Shown here in pieces: positions 1 through 5,738 of a DNA stretch of 5,738 bases; positions within the stretch are counted from its first letter, which is position 1, and every line of letters starts with the position of its first letter. The DNA is from an uncultured Desulfobacterales bacterium (GTDB lineage Bacteria; Desulfobacterota; Desulfobacteria; Desulfobacterales; UBA11574): the NCBI GenBank assembly GCA_937925895.1, contig CALANC010000153.1, positions 1-5,738 of the forward strand. Direction: 5' to 3'. The position numbers and the translations under genes are program-made. Under the pieces are notes generated by a model that ran no database searches, had not been told where the DNA came from, and worked only from the letters and a program-made list of their open reading frames with translations.

Positions 1-477
1 ACGGTACTGAGCAAAGATAAAATAGTCATCGACGTCAGTCCAGAAGTTTCAGAGCTTGATTTTTCAACCGCAGTCCGGGTCGAAGGTTTTGTAAGCCCGG
101 GAGTCAGCACCCGGCGAGCATCAACAAAAATCGAACTTGCAGATGGCCAGAGCTTCGCCATTGCGGGACTTCTGCGTGAAGCCGTCAGGGCTGATATCTC
201 CAAATTTCCTCTATTGGGAGATCTCCCTATCATAGGGCCTCTCTTTCAGAGCAAATCATTTCAGAAGAGCGAAACAGAACTGGTTATTATCGTAACACCA
301 CATCTGGTCAAACCAATGGTACTGGCTAAACAGTCTTTGCCGACCGATGCGTACGTTGAACCCAGCGACATCGAATTCTACCTTCAAGGGGCCATTGAGG
401 GCAAAGACAACAGGCAGTCCGTTGAAGCGACCGAAGGGATGGAGGGGGAATTCGGTCATTCCATTCCAGAAGATTAA
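1..477 (+). CDS. cpaC: Tad/Flp pilus outer-membrane secretin (CpaC/RcpA), C-terminal part only
   Basis: The frame is open from the first base of the window and ends at TAA 475-477, giving the last 158 residues of a longer protein whose N-terminal domains lie upstream. The sequence matches the end of the secretin beta domain. It has a beta-rich stretch KIVIDVSPEVSELD, then ELADGQSFAIAGLL, then the secretin signature KFPLLGDLPIIGPLFQS near residues 68-84, then the strand TELVIIVTPHLVKP. The TPHLVKP ending followed by a polar tail of about 55 residues is typical of CpaC/RcpA rather than of GspD or PilQ. By family knowledge, this protein forms the multimeric outer-membrane channel through which the Flp pilus leaves the cell. 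The polar tail (YVEPSDIEFYLQG onward) is the usual CpaC C-terminal extension. Family assignment is secure; I infer the symbol from the neighbouring tad genes. Confidence 0.93.
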   Translation, partial: TVLSKDKIVIDVSPEVSELDFSTAVRVEGFVSPGVSTRRASTKIELADGQSFAIAGLLREAVRADISKFPLLGDLPIIGPLFQSKSFQKSETELVIIVTPHLVKPMVLAKQSLPTDAYVEPSDIEFYLQGAIEGKDNRQSVEATEGMEGEFGHSIPED

Positions 478-558
478 ATACTGGGTTGATGGTGAAACCT
501 TTCGACAGTTAACTCAAAAGCCACACCAACTGCGATTTAACTGACATAGGAGGCAACG
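478..558 (+). other. Intergenic spacer between secretin and lipoprotein genes
   Basis: This 81-bp gap is the longest in the window. It contains a 7-bp inverted repeat (CAGTTAA at 506-512 and TTAACTG at 537-543, 24 bases apart) without a following T-run, so it does not look like an intrinsic terminator. The only strong signal is the Shine-Dalgarno sequence AGGAGG at 548-553, five bases before the next ATG. I see no good sigma-70 promoter, so transcription probably runs through from the secretin gene. Confidence 0.5.
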
Positions 559-846
559 ATGTTAAAAAGGCATTTTTTGATTATAAGTATTTTTACCGGG
601 TTTCTGTTTATTTCGAGCTGTATCGGAACGACTCCATATACTGAAGACTCGATGACAAACAGATATTGGGGAAGATCTCATGGAAGCATAGCTTACAACC
701 AGATGATGAATCCGGATGCTCATAAAAATCTTGATCCGGTCATAGGCCTCGACGGATCTGCAGCTGAATATAATGTGGATAAATACAAGCAAAGCTTCAA
801 AACAGACGAGCCAAGAGAGATCGTAAATATCCTCAAATTACAGTGA
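559..846 (+). CDS. Small Tad-locus lipoprotein with NPDA...DPVxGLDG motif
   Basis: This is a 95-residue protein with ATG at 559 preceded by a perfect AGGAGG (548-553). The N-terminus is a lipoprotein signal: positive MLKRH, a hydrophobic core, then the lipobox ISSC with the acylated cysteine at C21, leaving about 75 mature residues. Residue +2 is Ile rather than Asp, so outer-membrane sorting by the Lol pathway is expected. The mature part is polar and probably soluble. Its centre, NPDAHKNLDPVIGLDGSAAE (residues 51-70), followed by a Y...Y..SF segment, resembles a pattern I recall from small unnamed proteins that sit just after the secretin gene in proteobacterial tad loci. The position suggests a helper of secretin assembly or stability (pilotin-like), or a periplasmic contact between secretin and pseudopilins. 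That role is inference; I know of no biochemical function. The TGA stop overlaps a possible GTG start of tadE. Confidence 0.8.
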   Translation: MLKRHFLIISIFTGFLFISSCIGTTPYTEDSMTNRYWGRSHGSIAYNQMMNPDAHKNLDPVIGLDGSAAEYNVDKYKQSFKTDEPREIVNILKLQ

Positions 847-863
847 CAAAGAGATATAGGATG

Positions 864-869
864 AAGGAG
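864..869 (+). promoter_or_regulatory. Ribosome binding site deciding the tadE start
   Basis: AAGGAG lies six bases before GTG at 876. The two upstream in-frame starts, GTG 843 and ATG 861, have no comparable sequence at the right distance. This favours initiation at 876. Confidence 0.6.
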
Positions 870-875
870 AACGGC

Positions 876-1349
876 GTGGAAAAATTTCAGAGCATAATAA
901 CTAAAATAACCGACAAGAGAGGGGCAGCGGCGGTGGAGTTTGCCATAGTTCTTCCCTTACTGGTAGTATTTCTCTTTGGGATTATCGAATTTAGTATCAT
1001 GTTCTACGACAAAGCCGTCATCACCAACGCCAGCCGTGAAGGCGCACGGGCCGGAATTGTTTTCGCTGATCCTCGCCCAGACGTTGATGAAATCCGAAGT
1101 GTAATTTATAACTATCTTGATGCCCAATCTGACGGTACTGACCCCAACCGTGTGATATCCTTCGGTATAGATGATCTTACTCCACCCCTTATTACTCCGT
1201 GTGTTGATTCTGGTGATGAGCTTATCGTCGACGTAACTTATACATACAACTTTTTGATTGTTCCCGATATACTAGCCGCATTTTTTTCAGGCGGAGCATT
1301 TGGGGCCGGTTCGAACATAAGAGCTATAACAAAAATGAGATGTGAATAA
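876..1349 (+). CDS. tadE: TadE-like minor pseudopilin of the Tad pilus
   Basis: I start this gene at GTG 876, giving 157 residues, because AAGGAG precedes it at ideal spacing. In-frame alternatives are ATG 861 and GTG 843; the latter overlaps the lipoprotein stop as GTGA and would give 168 residues. The N-terminus has a short basic leader ending in DKRG, then AAAVEFAIVLPLLVVFLFG (residues 17-35), the TadE domain signature and sole membrane helix. Cleavage after G16 would leave Glu at mature position +5, the classic prepilin pattern, as known for TadE/TadF processing by TadV. The signature continues with NASREGARAG. The exported part ends in a typical V.YTYNFLIVP segment and contains two cysteines, in TPCVDSG and in the C-terminal KMRCE, which could form a disulfide. 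By family knowledge it is a minor pilin-like component needed for Flp pilus assembly. The identification is firm; only the start is uncertain. Confidence 0.9.
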   Translation: MEKFQSIITKITDKRGAAAVEFAIVLPLLVVFLFGIIEFSIMFYDKAVITNASREGARAGIVFADPRPDVDEIRSVIYNYLDAQSDGTDPNRVISFGIDDLTPPLITPCVDSGDELIVDVTYTYNFLIVPDILAAFFSGGAFGAGSNIRAITKMRCE

Positions 1350-1373
1350 TCTTAGCTTTAAGGTGGAAATAAA

Positions 1374-3221
1374 ATGAACCCTAACTTTTTCTTTTGTTTG
1401 AATAACCAACGTGGGGTATCTGCGGTAATTATCGCAATTTGCCTGTTCATGCTGGTAGGATTTGTTGCTTTGGCTATTGACGTGGGTCACCTCTATGTGG
1501 CGAAAAACGAGCTGCAAAATGCAGCTGATGCAGGCGCTTTGGCCGGAGCCATGAATTTATTCACTGAAGATATGACGTCCATCAATACGGCCGCCAACGA
1601 AATCGCTTACGACGCGGCTAGAGCCAACCTCGCGGATCAATCCCCAGTCGAATTAAAAGATCCGTTTTCAAATAATGGCGATGTACAGCGCGGGCACTGG
1701 AGCGTCAAAAACCGTACTTTCACCCCAAACGCCTCAACTGTGGTTGTGTCGCTTTTAGGTAGGAGCCAGGATTCCCTGGATGACGACACAGACTTTATCA
1801 ATGCCGTGCGGGTGGTGACCCGCCGGGAAGGTACACTGATTGAATCCTTTTTTGCCAAAATTTTTGGCATGATGGGCTTTTATGGGGTTACAGATGCCGT
1901 GGCGTATAGGGGGTTTGCCGGTACTGAAGTGACAGCAGAAATAGATCAGCCTATCGCCATCTGTGCCCAGAGTGTGGTAAAAACAAGTGGTGGATATCCC
2001 GATCCCTTTGATCCTAGTGCTCCTCCTTCTACTGAAACTCCATGTTGGGAAAATGGGTGGAATACGTGTGAGATAGCGTGCAATACAGGCAAGATGCTCG
2101 ACAGCGGAACAGATAAAGGGCAACCCACCTCAACCCATAACACGGCAGCCTGGATTAATTATACGTCGGGGCCAGAAACTAGTAACTGCTCCACGGCCAG
2201 CGCCAGTGATATGGATAAGTTAGTGTGCAAAGGAGAAGACGATCTTCCGGACTGGGCCAGCAAAGATCTCAAGGTTGGTGATTATGTAGGGGCGACGGGA
2301 GGGGTCCAGCAGTCTACATTTAGTAAAATGAGAGCGTGCTGGCAAGGCGGTAGCAATTGCGTGGCACTAGATCCAGACACCGGTGACTGTACAGAGTCGG
2401 AACCTATAGATTCTGCTGCAGATGATGATGATGTTCCCGAACACACCTGGAAGCTTAAGCTGCCGGTGGTCGACTGCCCCGGAAACAATGTGTCCACCTG
2501 CCCGGAAATCGTCGGCGTGGTCTGCATTCAATTGATATGGATGACAAAAGGCGGGACTCCTGACCCGAGCCTGGAGACCCCATTTAAAATGACTGCAGAG
2601 GTGGTCGAAAATCCTGAACAAGGTCCGCAGCTTAAATCTTGGGATGTAACGGATGGCAGTGAAGTCGCTTTAGCGGATGAAAACATGGCCTTTACAGATT
2701 TGGAAAGCGTGCAGGGACTTCCGTTTCCCGATAAATATTTCGAGCCCCAGCCAATTCAATGCCCAATAGAAGGGAAGGACCCGCCATTGGATGCAATTCC
2801 AGCGCCACTCAGCAGAAATCCATCGGGAAATGAGTTTACGAGCTTACCAGCGCTCTTAGCGGATGGAACACAATGGTATTTTGACCCATCATCAGGCAAT
2901 AATATGAAGGCACAATATTTAATTACCAAAGAATTTTTAGGGATAGAGGATCCTGGAACCCCACCCTATGACCCGAACAACATTTGTGAGCCAGAGCAGT
3001 TACGTGATGCCTTTAAGCATCGCCAGGCCGATGCAGCCGGTATGGGCCGCTGGTACAGTTTCATAAAAACATTCGATCTGAGAAATTATGATGGGAAACC
3101 GGCTGACCTGGCCAAGAAATCCCTTTACTACACAGCGGACTGCGATTGTGAAAAAGAAGGGGTTGGTAGCGGCGGGATAAACTTCGGGGTTTTGGCGAAA
3201 AAACCCGTACTTGTGGAATGA
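1374..3221 (+). CDS. tadG: TadG-like pilus-assembly protein with long cysteine-rich exported domain
   Basis: This 615-residue protein has ATG 1374 with AAGGTGG (1360-1366) seven bases upstream. The N-terminus is the TadE/TadG-like domain: NNQRGVSAV, one membrane helix at about residues 14-36, then DVGHLYVAKNELQNAADAGA. The prepilin Glu5 is absent, so it is probably an uncleaved inner-membrane anchor. The remaining ~570 residues should face the periplasm. I see no von Willebrand A domain and no DxSxS metal site, unlike some TadG proteins. From C197 to C592 there are about 16 cysteines, in clusters such as C224/C232/C236, C322/C329/C339, C368/C376/C384 and C590/C592. The segments GDYVGATGGVQ (302-312), a KLPVVDC strand near 362-368 and VVGVVCIQLIWM-like strands near 380-390 recall a beta-rich region found in other long TadG-like proteins. 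An acidic DDDD run is encoded at 2421-2432. Position between tadE and cpaE fits a Tad role; the exact function is unknown. Confidence 0.82.
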   Translation: MNPNFFFCLNNQRGVSAVIIAICLFMLVGFVALAIDVGHLYVAKNELQNAADAGALAGAMNLFTEDMTSINTAANEIAYDAARANLADQSPVELKDPFSNNGDVQRGHWSVKNRTFTPNASTVVVSLLGRSQDSLDDDTDFINAVRVVTRREGTLIESFFAKIFGMMGFYGVTDAVAYRGFAGTEVTAEIDQPIAICAQSVVKTSGGYPDPFDPSAPPSTETPCWENGWNTCEIACNTGKMLDSGTDKGQPTSTHNTAAWINYTSGPETSNCSTASASDMDKLVCKGEDDLPDWASKDLKVGDYVGATGGVQQSTFSKMRACWQGGSNCVALDPDTGDCTESEPIDSAADDDDVPEHTWKLKLPVVDCPGNNVSTCPEIVGVVCIQLIWMTKGGTPDPSLETPFKMTAEVVENPEQGPQLKSWDVTDGSEVALADENMAFTDLESVQGLPFPDKYFEPQPIQCPIEGKDPPLDAIPAPLSRNPSGNEFTSLPALLADGTQWYFDPSSGNNMKAQYLITKEFLGIEDPGTPPYDPNNICEPEQLRDAFKHRQADAAGMGRWYSFIKTFDLRNYDGKPADLAKKSLYYTADCDCEKEGVGSGGINFGVLAKKPVLVE

Positions 3222-3279
3222 TTCCTATCTTGCTCTTTTTATCAGTCAAAAACTTTTATCATAGTTACGGAGATATTCA

Positions 3280-4452
3280 ATGGGAAACAATGGATACCTG
3301 GTAAAATTAGCCTTAAAAAATCGGACGGTGTATGATGATCTTATTAAGGTCATTCGTGCTATAGGGGATTTTGAAATCATTGCGTCAGGCGACAACCGAG
3401 TCCCCGATCTTTTGATCTATGAGCTTGGAAAAGACACTGAAAAAGATATCGCCATGATTCAGTCCATTATCGAGGAAAATGTCGTGGGTGAAGTGTTTCT
3501 GACATGTGAAATTTCTGATCCGAGAATTTTGATGAAGGCAATTAGATTAGGCGTTAAAGAATTTTTTCCGCAGCCGATTGAAACCGAAGAATTCAAACAG
3601 GCGCTTAAACGGTTTAAGAAGAGAAGAAATGAGACGATCCCCTCCGTTGCTCGCCAAAATGGGCATGTCATAATGACTTTCGGAAGCAAGGGGGGCGTGG
3701 GCACCACCACGGTGGCCGTCAATCTGGCTGTTGCATTGGTTCAGAAAGACAAGAGTCAATCCGTGGCTCTAGTCGACATGAACACCCTTTTTGGTGAGAT
3801 TCCCTTATTTCTGGAGGTTTCGCCGAAGTTCCACTGGGGTGAGATCACCAAACATATCGACCGGCTTGACAATACATTCTTGACAAATGTTCTGACCAAA
3901 CATCATACTGGATTGCACATACTTCCCTCCCCAGCTTATCTGAACGGGCACATACGGCCCACACCCGACACCATTTCACAGCTCTTGAACGTCATGAAAG
4001 GCATGTTCGACTATGTAATCATTGACGGAGGTCAATCTACAGATGATACAGCATTAAGAATCGTCGAATTGTCAGATACACTACTTCTAATAACAATCCT
4101 TAGCCTTCCTTGTTTAGCAAATTCTAATAAACTAATTAGTTCATTCGTAGAACTGGGTTATCGGCACAAAGATCAGATCAAGATTGTGGTAAACCGGTAC
4201 ATGAAAAAAAGCGAGATTTCACTTAACGATGCCAAAATCGGAATCGGAGAGGACTTATTCTGGATTATACCCAATGATTACCAGACGACTATGTCTGCTA
4301 TCAATCAGGGGAAGCCCCTGTCAAAAATTGCACCAAAGACTCAGATAAATAAAAGCTTTGAAGGATTAGCAGAAGCATTTTCATATCCATATACAAATGA
4401 GAAACAAAAAAAGAAATTGAGAATCTTAAAAGGATTTAGATCAAAAAGCTGA
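3280..4452 (+). CDS. cpaE: CpaE/TadZ, pilus-positioning MinD/ParA-like ATPase with pseudo-receiver domain
   Basis: This 390-residue protein starts at ATG 3280, with GGAG (3269-3272) seven bases upstream. Residues 1 to about 110 form a degenerate response-receiver domain. The usual PDxxxxD strand reads PDLLIYEL, placing E48 where the phosphoacceptor Asp would be, and the usual KP strand reads FFPQPI with Gln98 replacing Lys. A ParA/MinD domain follows. Its deviant Walker A, SKGGVGTTT, keeps the signature Lys137 but has Thr142 at the P-loop lysine position, a form common in CpaE/TadZ. The next motif is VALVDMNTLFGEIPLF with Asp166, and a Walker B-like YVIIDGG has Asp249. LDNTFLTNVL, GLHILPSP and IPNDYQTTMSAINQGKPL are further CpaE hallmarks. 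By family knowledge it localises the Tad apparatus at the membrane or pole and acts with CpaF. The C-terminal tail is Lys/Arg-rich (KQKKKLRILKGFRSKS), perhaps membrane-binding; that is inference. Confidence 0.93.
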   Translation: MGNNGYLVKLALKNRTVYDDLIKVIRAIGDFEIIASGDNRVPDLLIYELGKDTEKDIAMIQSIIEENVVGEVFLTCEISDPRILMKAIRLGVKEFFPQPIETEEFKQALKRFKKRRNETIPSVARQNGHVIMTFGSKGGVGTTTVAVNLAVALVQKDKSQSVALVDMNTLFGEIPLFLEVSPKFHWGEITKHIDRLDNTFLTNVLTKHHTGLHILPSPAYLNGHIRPTPDTISQLLNVMKGMFDYVIIDGGQSTDDTALRIVELSDTLLLITILSLPCLANSNKLISSFVELGYRHKDQIKIVVNRYMKKSEISLNDAKIGIGEDLFWIIPNDYQTTMSAINQGKPLSKIAPKTQINKSFEGLAEAFSYPYTNEKQKKKLRILKGFRSKS

Positions 4453-4498
4453 ATCATAAAGAGCCTAGCAATAATCACCATAAATAGGAATTAATCAA

Positions 4499-4540
4499 AT
4501 GAAAAAAGGAGATTGGTTTGAAGGAAAAAATGGTTGCTAA
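4499..4540 (+). other. Possible 13-codon leader ORF overlapping the cpaF start
   Basis: ATG 4499 opens [13 protein letters not shown] and stops at TAA 4538-4540, in a different frame from cpaF. AGGA at 4486-4489 sits nine bases upstream. The cpaF ribosome binding site and both candidate cpaF starts lie inside it, so if translated it could couple or tune cpaF initiation. It may equally be chance; no repeat-codon attenuation signature or terminator is visible. Confidence 0.2.
4506..4511 (+). promoter_or_regulatory. Ribosome binding site deciding the cpaF start
   Basis: AAGGAG lies six bases before TTG 4518. The next in-frame start, ATG 4530, has GAAGGA at 4520-4525 with only four bases between, which is short. 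This favours the TTG start. Confidence 0.55.
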
Positions 4541-5738
4541 AAGTTTTACAGAAATGAGCCAGGGCAATATCCCAAAAAGGACTCCGACGAGGATATACCC
4601 ACCGGAAGAGTATTTTGACTTCAAAGCGCAGATCCATGACCGACTGCTGGAATTGATCGATCTTTCTCTCCTCGACAAACTTGATCGCGACACAATTAGC
4701 CTGCAAATCAGGCAGATTGTGGAAAAAATATTGAGGGAAGATACTTTTAATTTACCGCTGAATATGGTCGAACGGGAAAAAATCTTTACCGAAATAATCG
4801 ACGAAGTATTGGGCTTAGGCCCGCTAGAGCCATTACTCAAAGATCCTACGATTTCCGATATTTTGGTCAATACTTACAAGTCTATTTATTTAGAACGTTA
4901 CGGGAAACTGGAACCAACCGATGTGCGGTTTAAGGATGAAAATCATTTGATGAGGATTATTGACAAAATCGTCTCATCTGTGGGTCGGCGCATCGATGAA
5001 TCAAGCCCTATGGTCGATGCCAGGCTCGAAGACGGCTCTCGGGTCAATGCGATTATACCACCCCTCGCAATGGATGGCGCTATGCTTTCCATACGGCGGT
5101 TTGCCGTAAATCCTCTAGAATTATCGGATTTGATCAACTCTCAAACATTGACTCCCGAAATTTCGGAAATTTTGAAGGGAATTGTGAAAGCAAGGTTAAA
5201 TGTTCTCATTTCAGGGGGTACCGGCAGCGGCAAAACCACCCTGCTAAACGTCCTTTCACGATTTATTCCCGAAGATGAGCGAATTATTACAATTGAAGAC
5301 TCCGCCGAACTGCAGCTCAAGCAGGATCATTTGGTCCGGCTGGAGACCAAGCCGCCGAATATCGAGGGCAAGGGAGAAGTCACCCAGCGGGATCTCGTCC
5401 GGAACAGCCTCAGAATGCGTCCGGATCGAATCATTGTGGGCGAGGTGCGCGGCAAAGAGGCATTTGATATGCTGCAGGCCATGAACACCGGGCACGACGG
5501 TTCTCTGACAACCATTCACTCTAACTCTCCACGGGATTCGTTAATGCGTCTTGAAACCATGGTCGCCATGGCGAATATGGAAATTCCAAGTGAGTTTATG
5601 AAAAGGTTCATCAACAGCGCTATCAACGTCATTATTCAAGTGGCGAGGTTGGCCGATGGAAGACGAAAGCTTGTCAGCCTCCAGGACACGTTGGACGGCT
5701 GTGAGCGAATTCTGCACGATGAGTTCAAGGACTACCCG
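4518..5738 (+). CDS. cpaF: CpaF/TadA, Tad pilus secretion ATPase; 3' end cut by window and last ~60 bases aberrant
   Basis: The frame is open from TTG 4518 (AAGGAG at 4506-4511) to the last base, giving 407 codons without a stop; ATG 4530 is the alternative start. An N-terminal helical region (residues ~34-110) precedes [20 protein letters not shown], the [16 protein letters not shown] segment and SIRRF, all diagnostic of CpaF. The ATPase core has Walker [10 protein letters not shown] (residues 233-241, Lys239), the Asp box around ITIEDSAEL, Walker [10 protein letters not shown] with Glu309, and the His box [13 protein letters not shown] with H326 and H334. By family knowledge it is the cytoplasmic hexameric ATPase driving Flp pilin assembly with TadB/TadC. 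Similarity holds through ARLADGRRK (Lys384). The expected ISE(I/V)xGMEG motif does not follow; the remaining codons resemble another protein, described separately. A normal CpaF would extend roughly 60-70 residues past Lys384. Confidence 0.93.
   Translation, partial: MKEKMVAKSFTEMSQGNIPKRTPTRIYPPEEYFDFKAQIHDRLLELIDLSLLDKLDRDTISLQIRQIVEKILREDTFNLPLNMVEREKIFTEIIDEVLGLGPLEPLLKDPTISDILVNTYKSIYLERYGKLEPTDVRFKDENHLMRIIDKIVSSVGRRIDESSPMVDARLEDGSRVNAIIPPLAMDGAMLSIRRFAVNPLELSDLINSQTLTPEISEILKGIVKARLNVLISGGTGSGKTTLLNVLSRFIPEDERIITIEDSAELQLKQDHLVRLETKPPNIEGKGEVTQRDLVRNSLRMRPDRIIVGEVRGKEAFDMLQAMNTGHDGSLTTIHSNSPRDSLMRLETMVAMANMEIPSEFMKRFINSAINVIIQVARLADGRRKLVSLQDTLDGCERILHDEFKDYP
5673..5738 (+). other. 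In-frame segment resembling the C-terminal region of an ATP synthase beta subunit
   Basis: The last 22 codons continue the cpaF frame but read VSL followed by [19 protein letters not shown]. This matches my recollection of the F1 beta-subunit C-terminal pattern in which a V.L.[DE]T[LI].G...IL stretch is followed by an acidic pair and PE...YM.G. The GC form (DTL.GC..IL) is most like the alternate (N-ATPase type) beta subunit. None of the three forward frames here contains the CpaF GMEG motif. The switch occurs around 5667-5680, where an AAGCTT hexamer (5667-5672) lies and where both families can read KLVSL, so short homology may have caused the join. Likely an assembly or cloning chimera; a real fusion or divergent CpaF tail is possible. 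Confidence 0.5.

Noticed and set aside
486..514. Possible sigma-70 promoter (TTGATG, 17-base spacer, TTAACT) upstream of the lipoprotein gene
   Set aside because: The -10 box matches only three of six consensus bases, and the genes are evidently one operon.
506..543. 7-bp inverted repeat CAGTTAA/TTAACTG in the gap after the secretin gene
   Set aside because: The arms are AT-rich, the loop is 24 bases and no T-run follows, so it is neither a convincing terminator nor a clear operator.
347..544. Plus-strand 65-codon open frame overlapping the secretin end and running into the gap
   Set aside because: The overlapped secretin frame is clearly coding, there is no good ribosome binding site, and the product is not recognisable.
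1755..2123. Minus-strand open frame of 122 codons inside tadG
   Set aside because: It is fully within a strongly supported plus-strand gene, and its translation shows no domain-like pattern.
2421..2432. GAT repeated four times in tadG
   Set aside because: It is a short acidic codon run, in frame and too brief to call a functional repeat.
3230..3262. Possible promoter before cpaE (TTGCTC and TATCAT)
   Set aside because: The spacing is 21 bases, too long for a standard sigma-70 promoter, and the gap is only 58 bases inside an operon.
4475..4870. Minus-strand open frame of 131 codons over the start of cpaF
   Set aside because: It mirrors the conserved CpaF N-terminal coding sequence; its Ser/Ile-rich product is typical of an antisense shadow.
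5700..5738. Insertion sequence or intron end as the cause of lost CpaF similarity
   Set aside because: No terminal inverted repeat or target duplication can be seen, and similarity is lost about 25 bases earlier, in a stretch that stays in frame and resembles an ATP synthase beta subunit.

Overview
The window is a stretch of a Tad/Flp (tight adherence, type IVc) pilus locus with every gene on the plus strand. It holds the 3' end of the secretin gene (cpaC/rcpA), a small lipoprotein gene, a tadE pseudopilin gene, a tadG-like gene, cpaE/tadZ and most of cpaF/tadA. Gaps between genes are 0 to about 80 bp. Each start has a recognisable Shine-Dalgarno sequence, and I see no terminator or convincing internal promoter, so the block reads as one operon. 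The order secretin, lipoprotein, tadE, tadG, cpaE, cpaF, the moderate GC content and the protein features suggest a Gram-negative, Desulfobacterota-like (deltaproteobacterial) organism. That placement is an inference from gene style only.

Layout: 1-477 is the secretin C-terminus, including the GDLPIIGPLF and TELVIIVTPHLVKP motifs. 559-846 is a 95-residue lipoprotein with a lipobox at C21 and an NPDA...DPV.GLDG motif. 876-1349 is TadE with a prepilin-type cleavage site. 1374-3221 is a 615-residue TadG-like protein with an N-terminal anchor and a long cysteine-rich exported part. 3280-4452 is CpaE/TadZ, a degenerate receiver domain followed by a MinD/ParA-type ATPase domain. 4518 to the window end is CpaF/TadA, the secretion ATPase, cut by the window edge.

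Working together: CpaF is expected to power pilin polymerisation at the inner membrane. CpaE would position the machine at a pole or membrane site. The secretin, probably helped by the lipoprotein, would form the outer-membrane exit. TadE and TadG are the pilin-like or anchored accessory proteins. Flp pilin, prepilin peptidase (TadV/CpaA), CpaB and the membrane proteins TadB/TadC are not in the window and presumably flank it.

The most unusual observation is at the extreme 3' end. The cpaF reading frame stays open, but after about 5675 the protein stops resembling CpaF, and the last ~20 codons read like the C-terminal region of an F-type ATP synthase beta subunit. This is probably a chimeric junction (assembly or cloning), less likely a true gene fusion. 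Otherwise the window is a recognisable, known type of system; I do not see a wholly new one.
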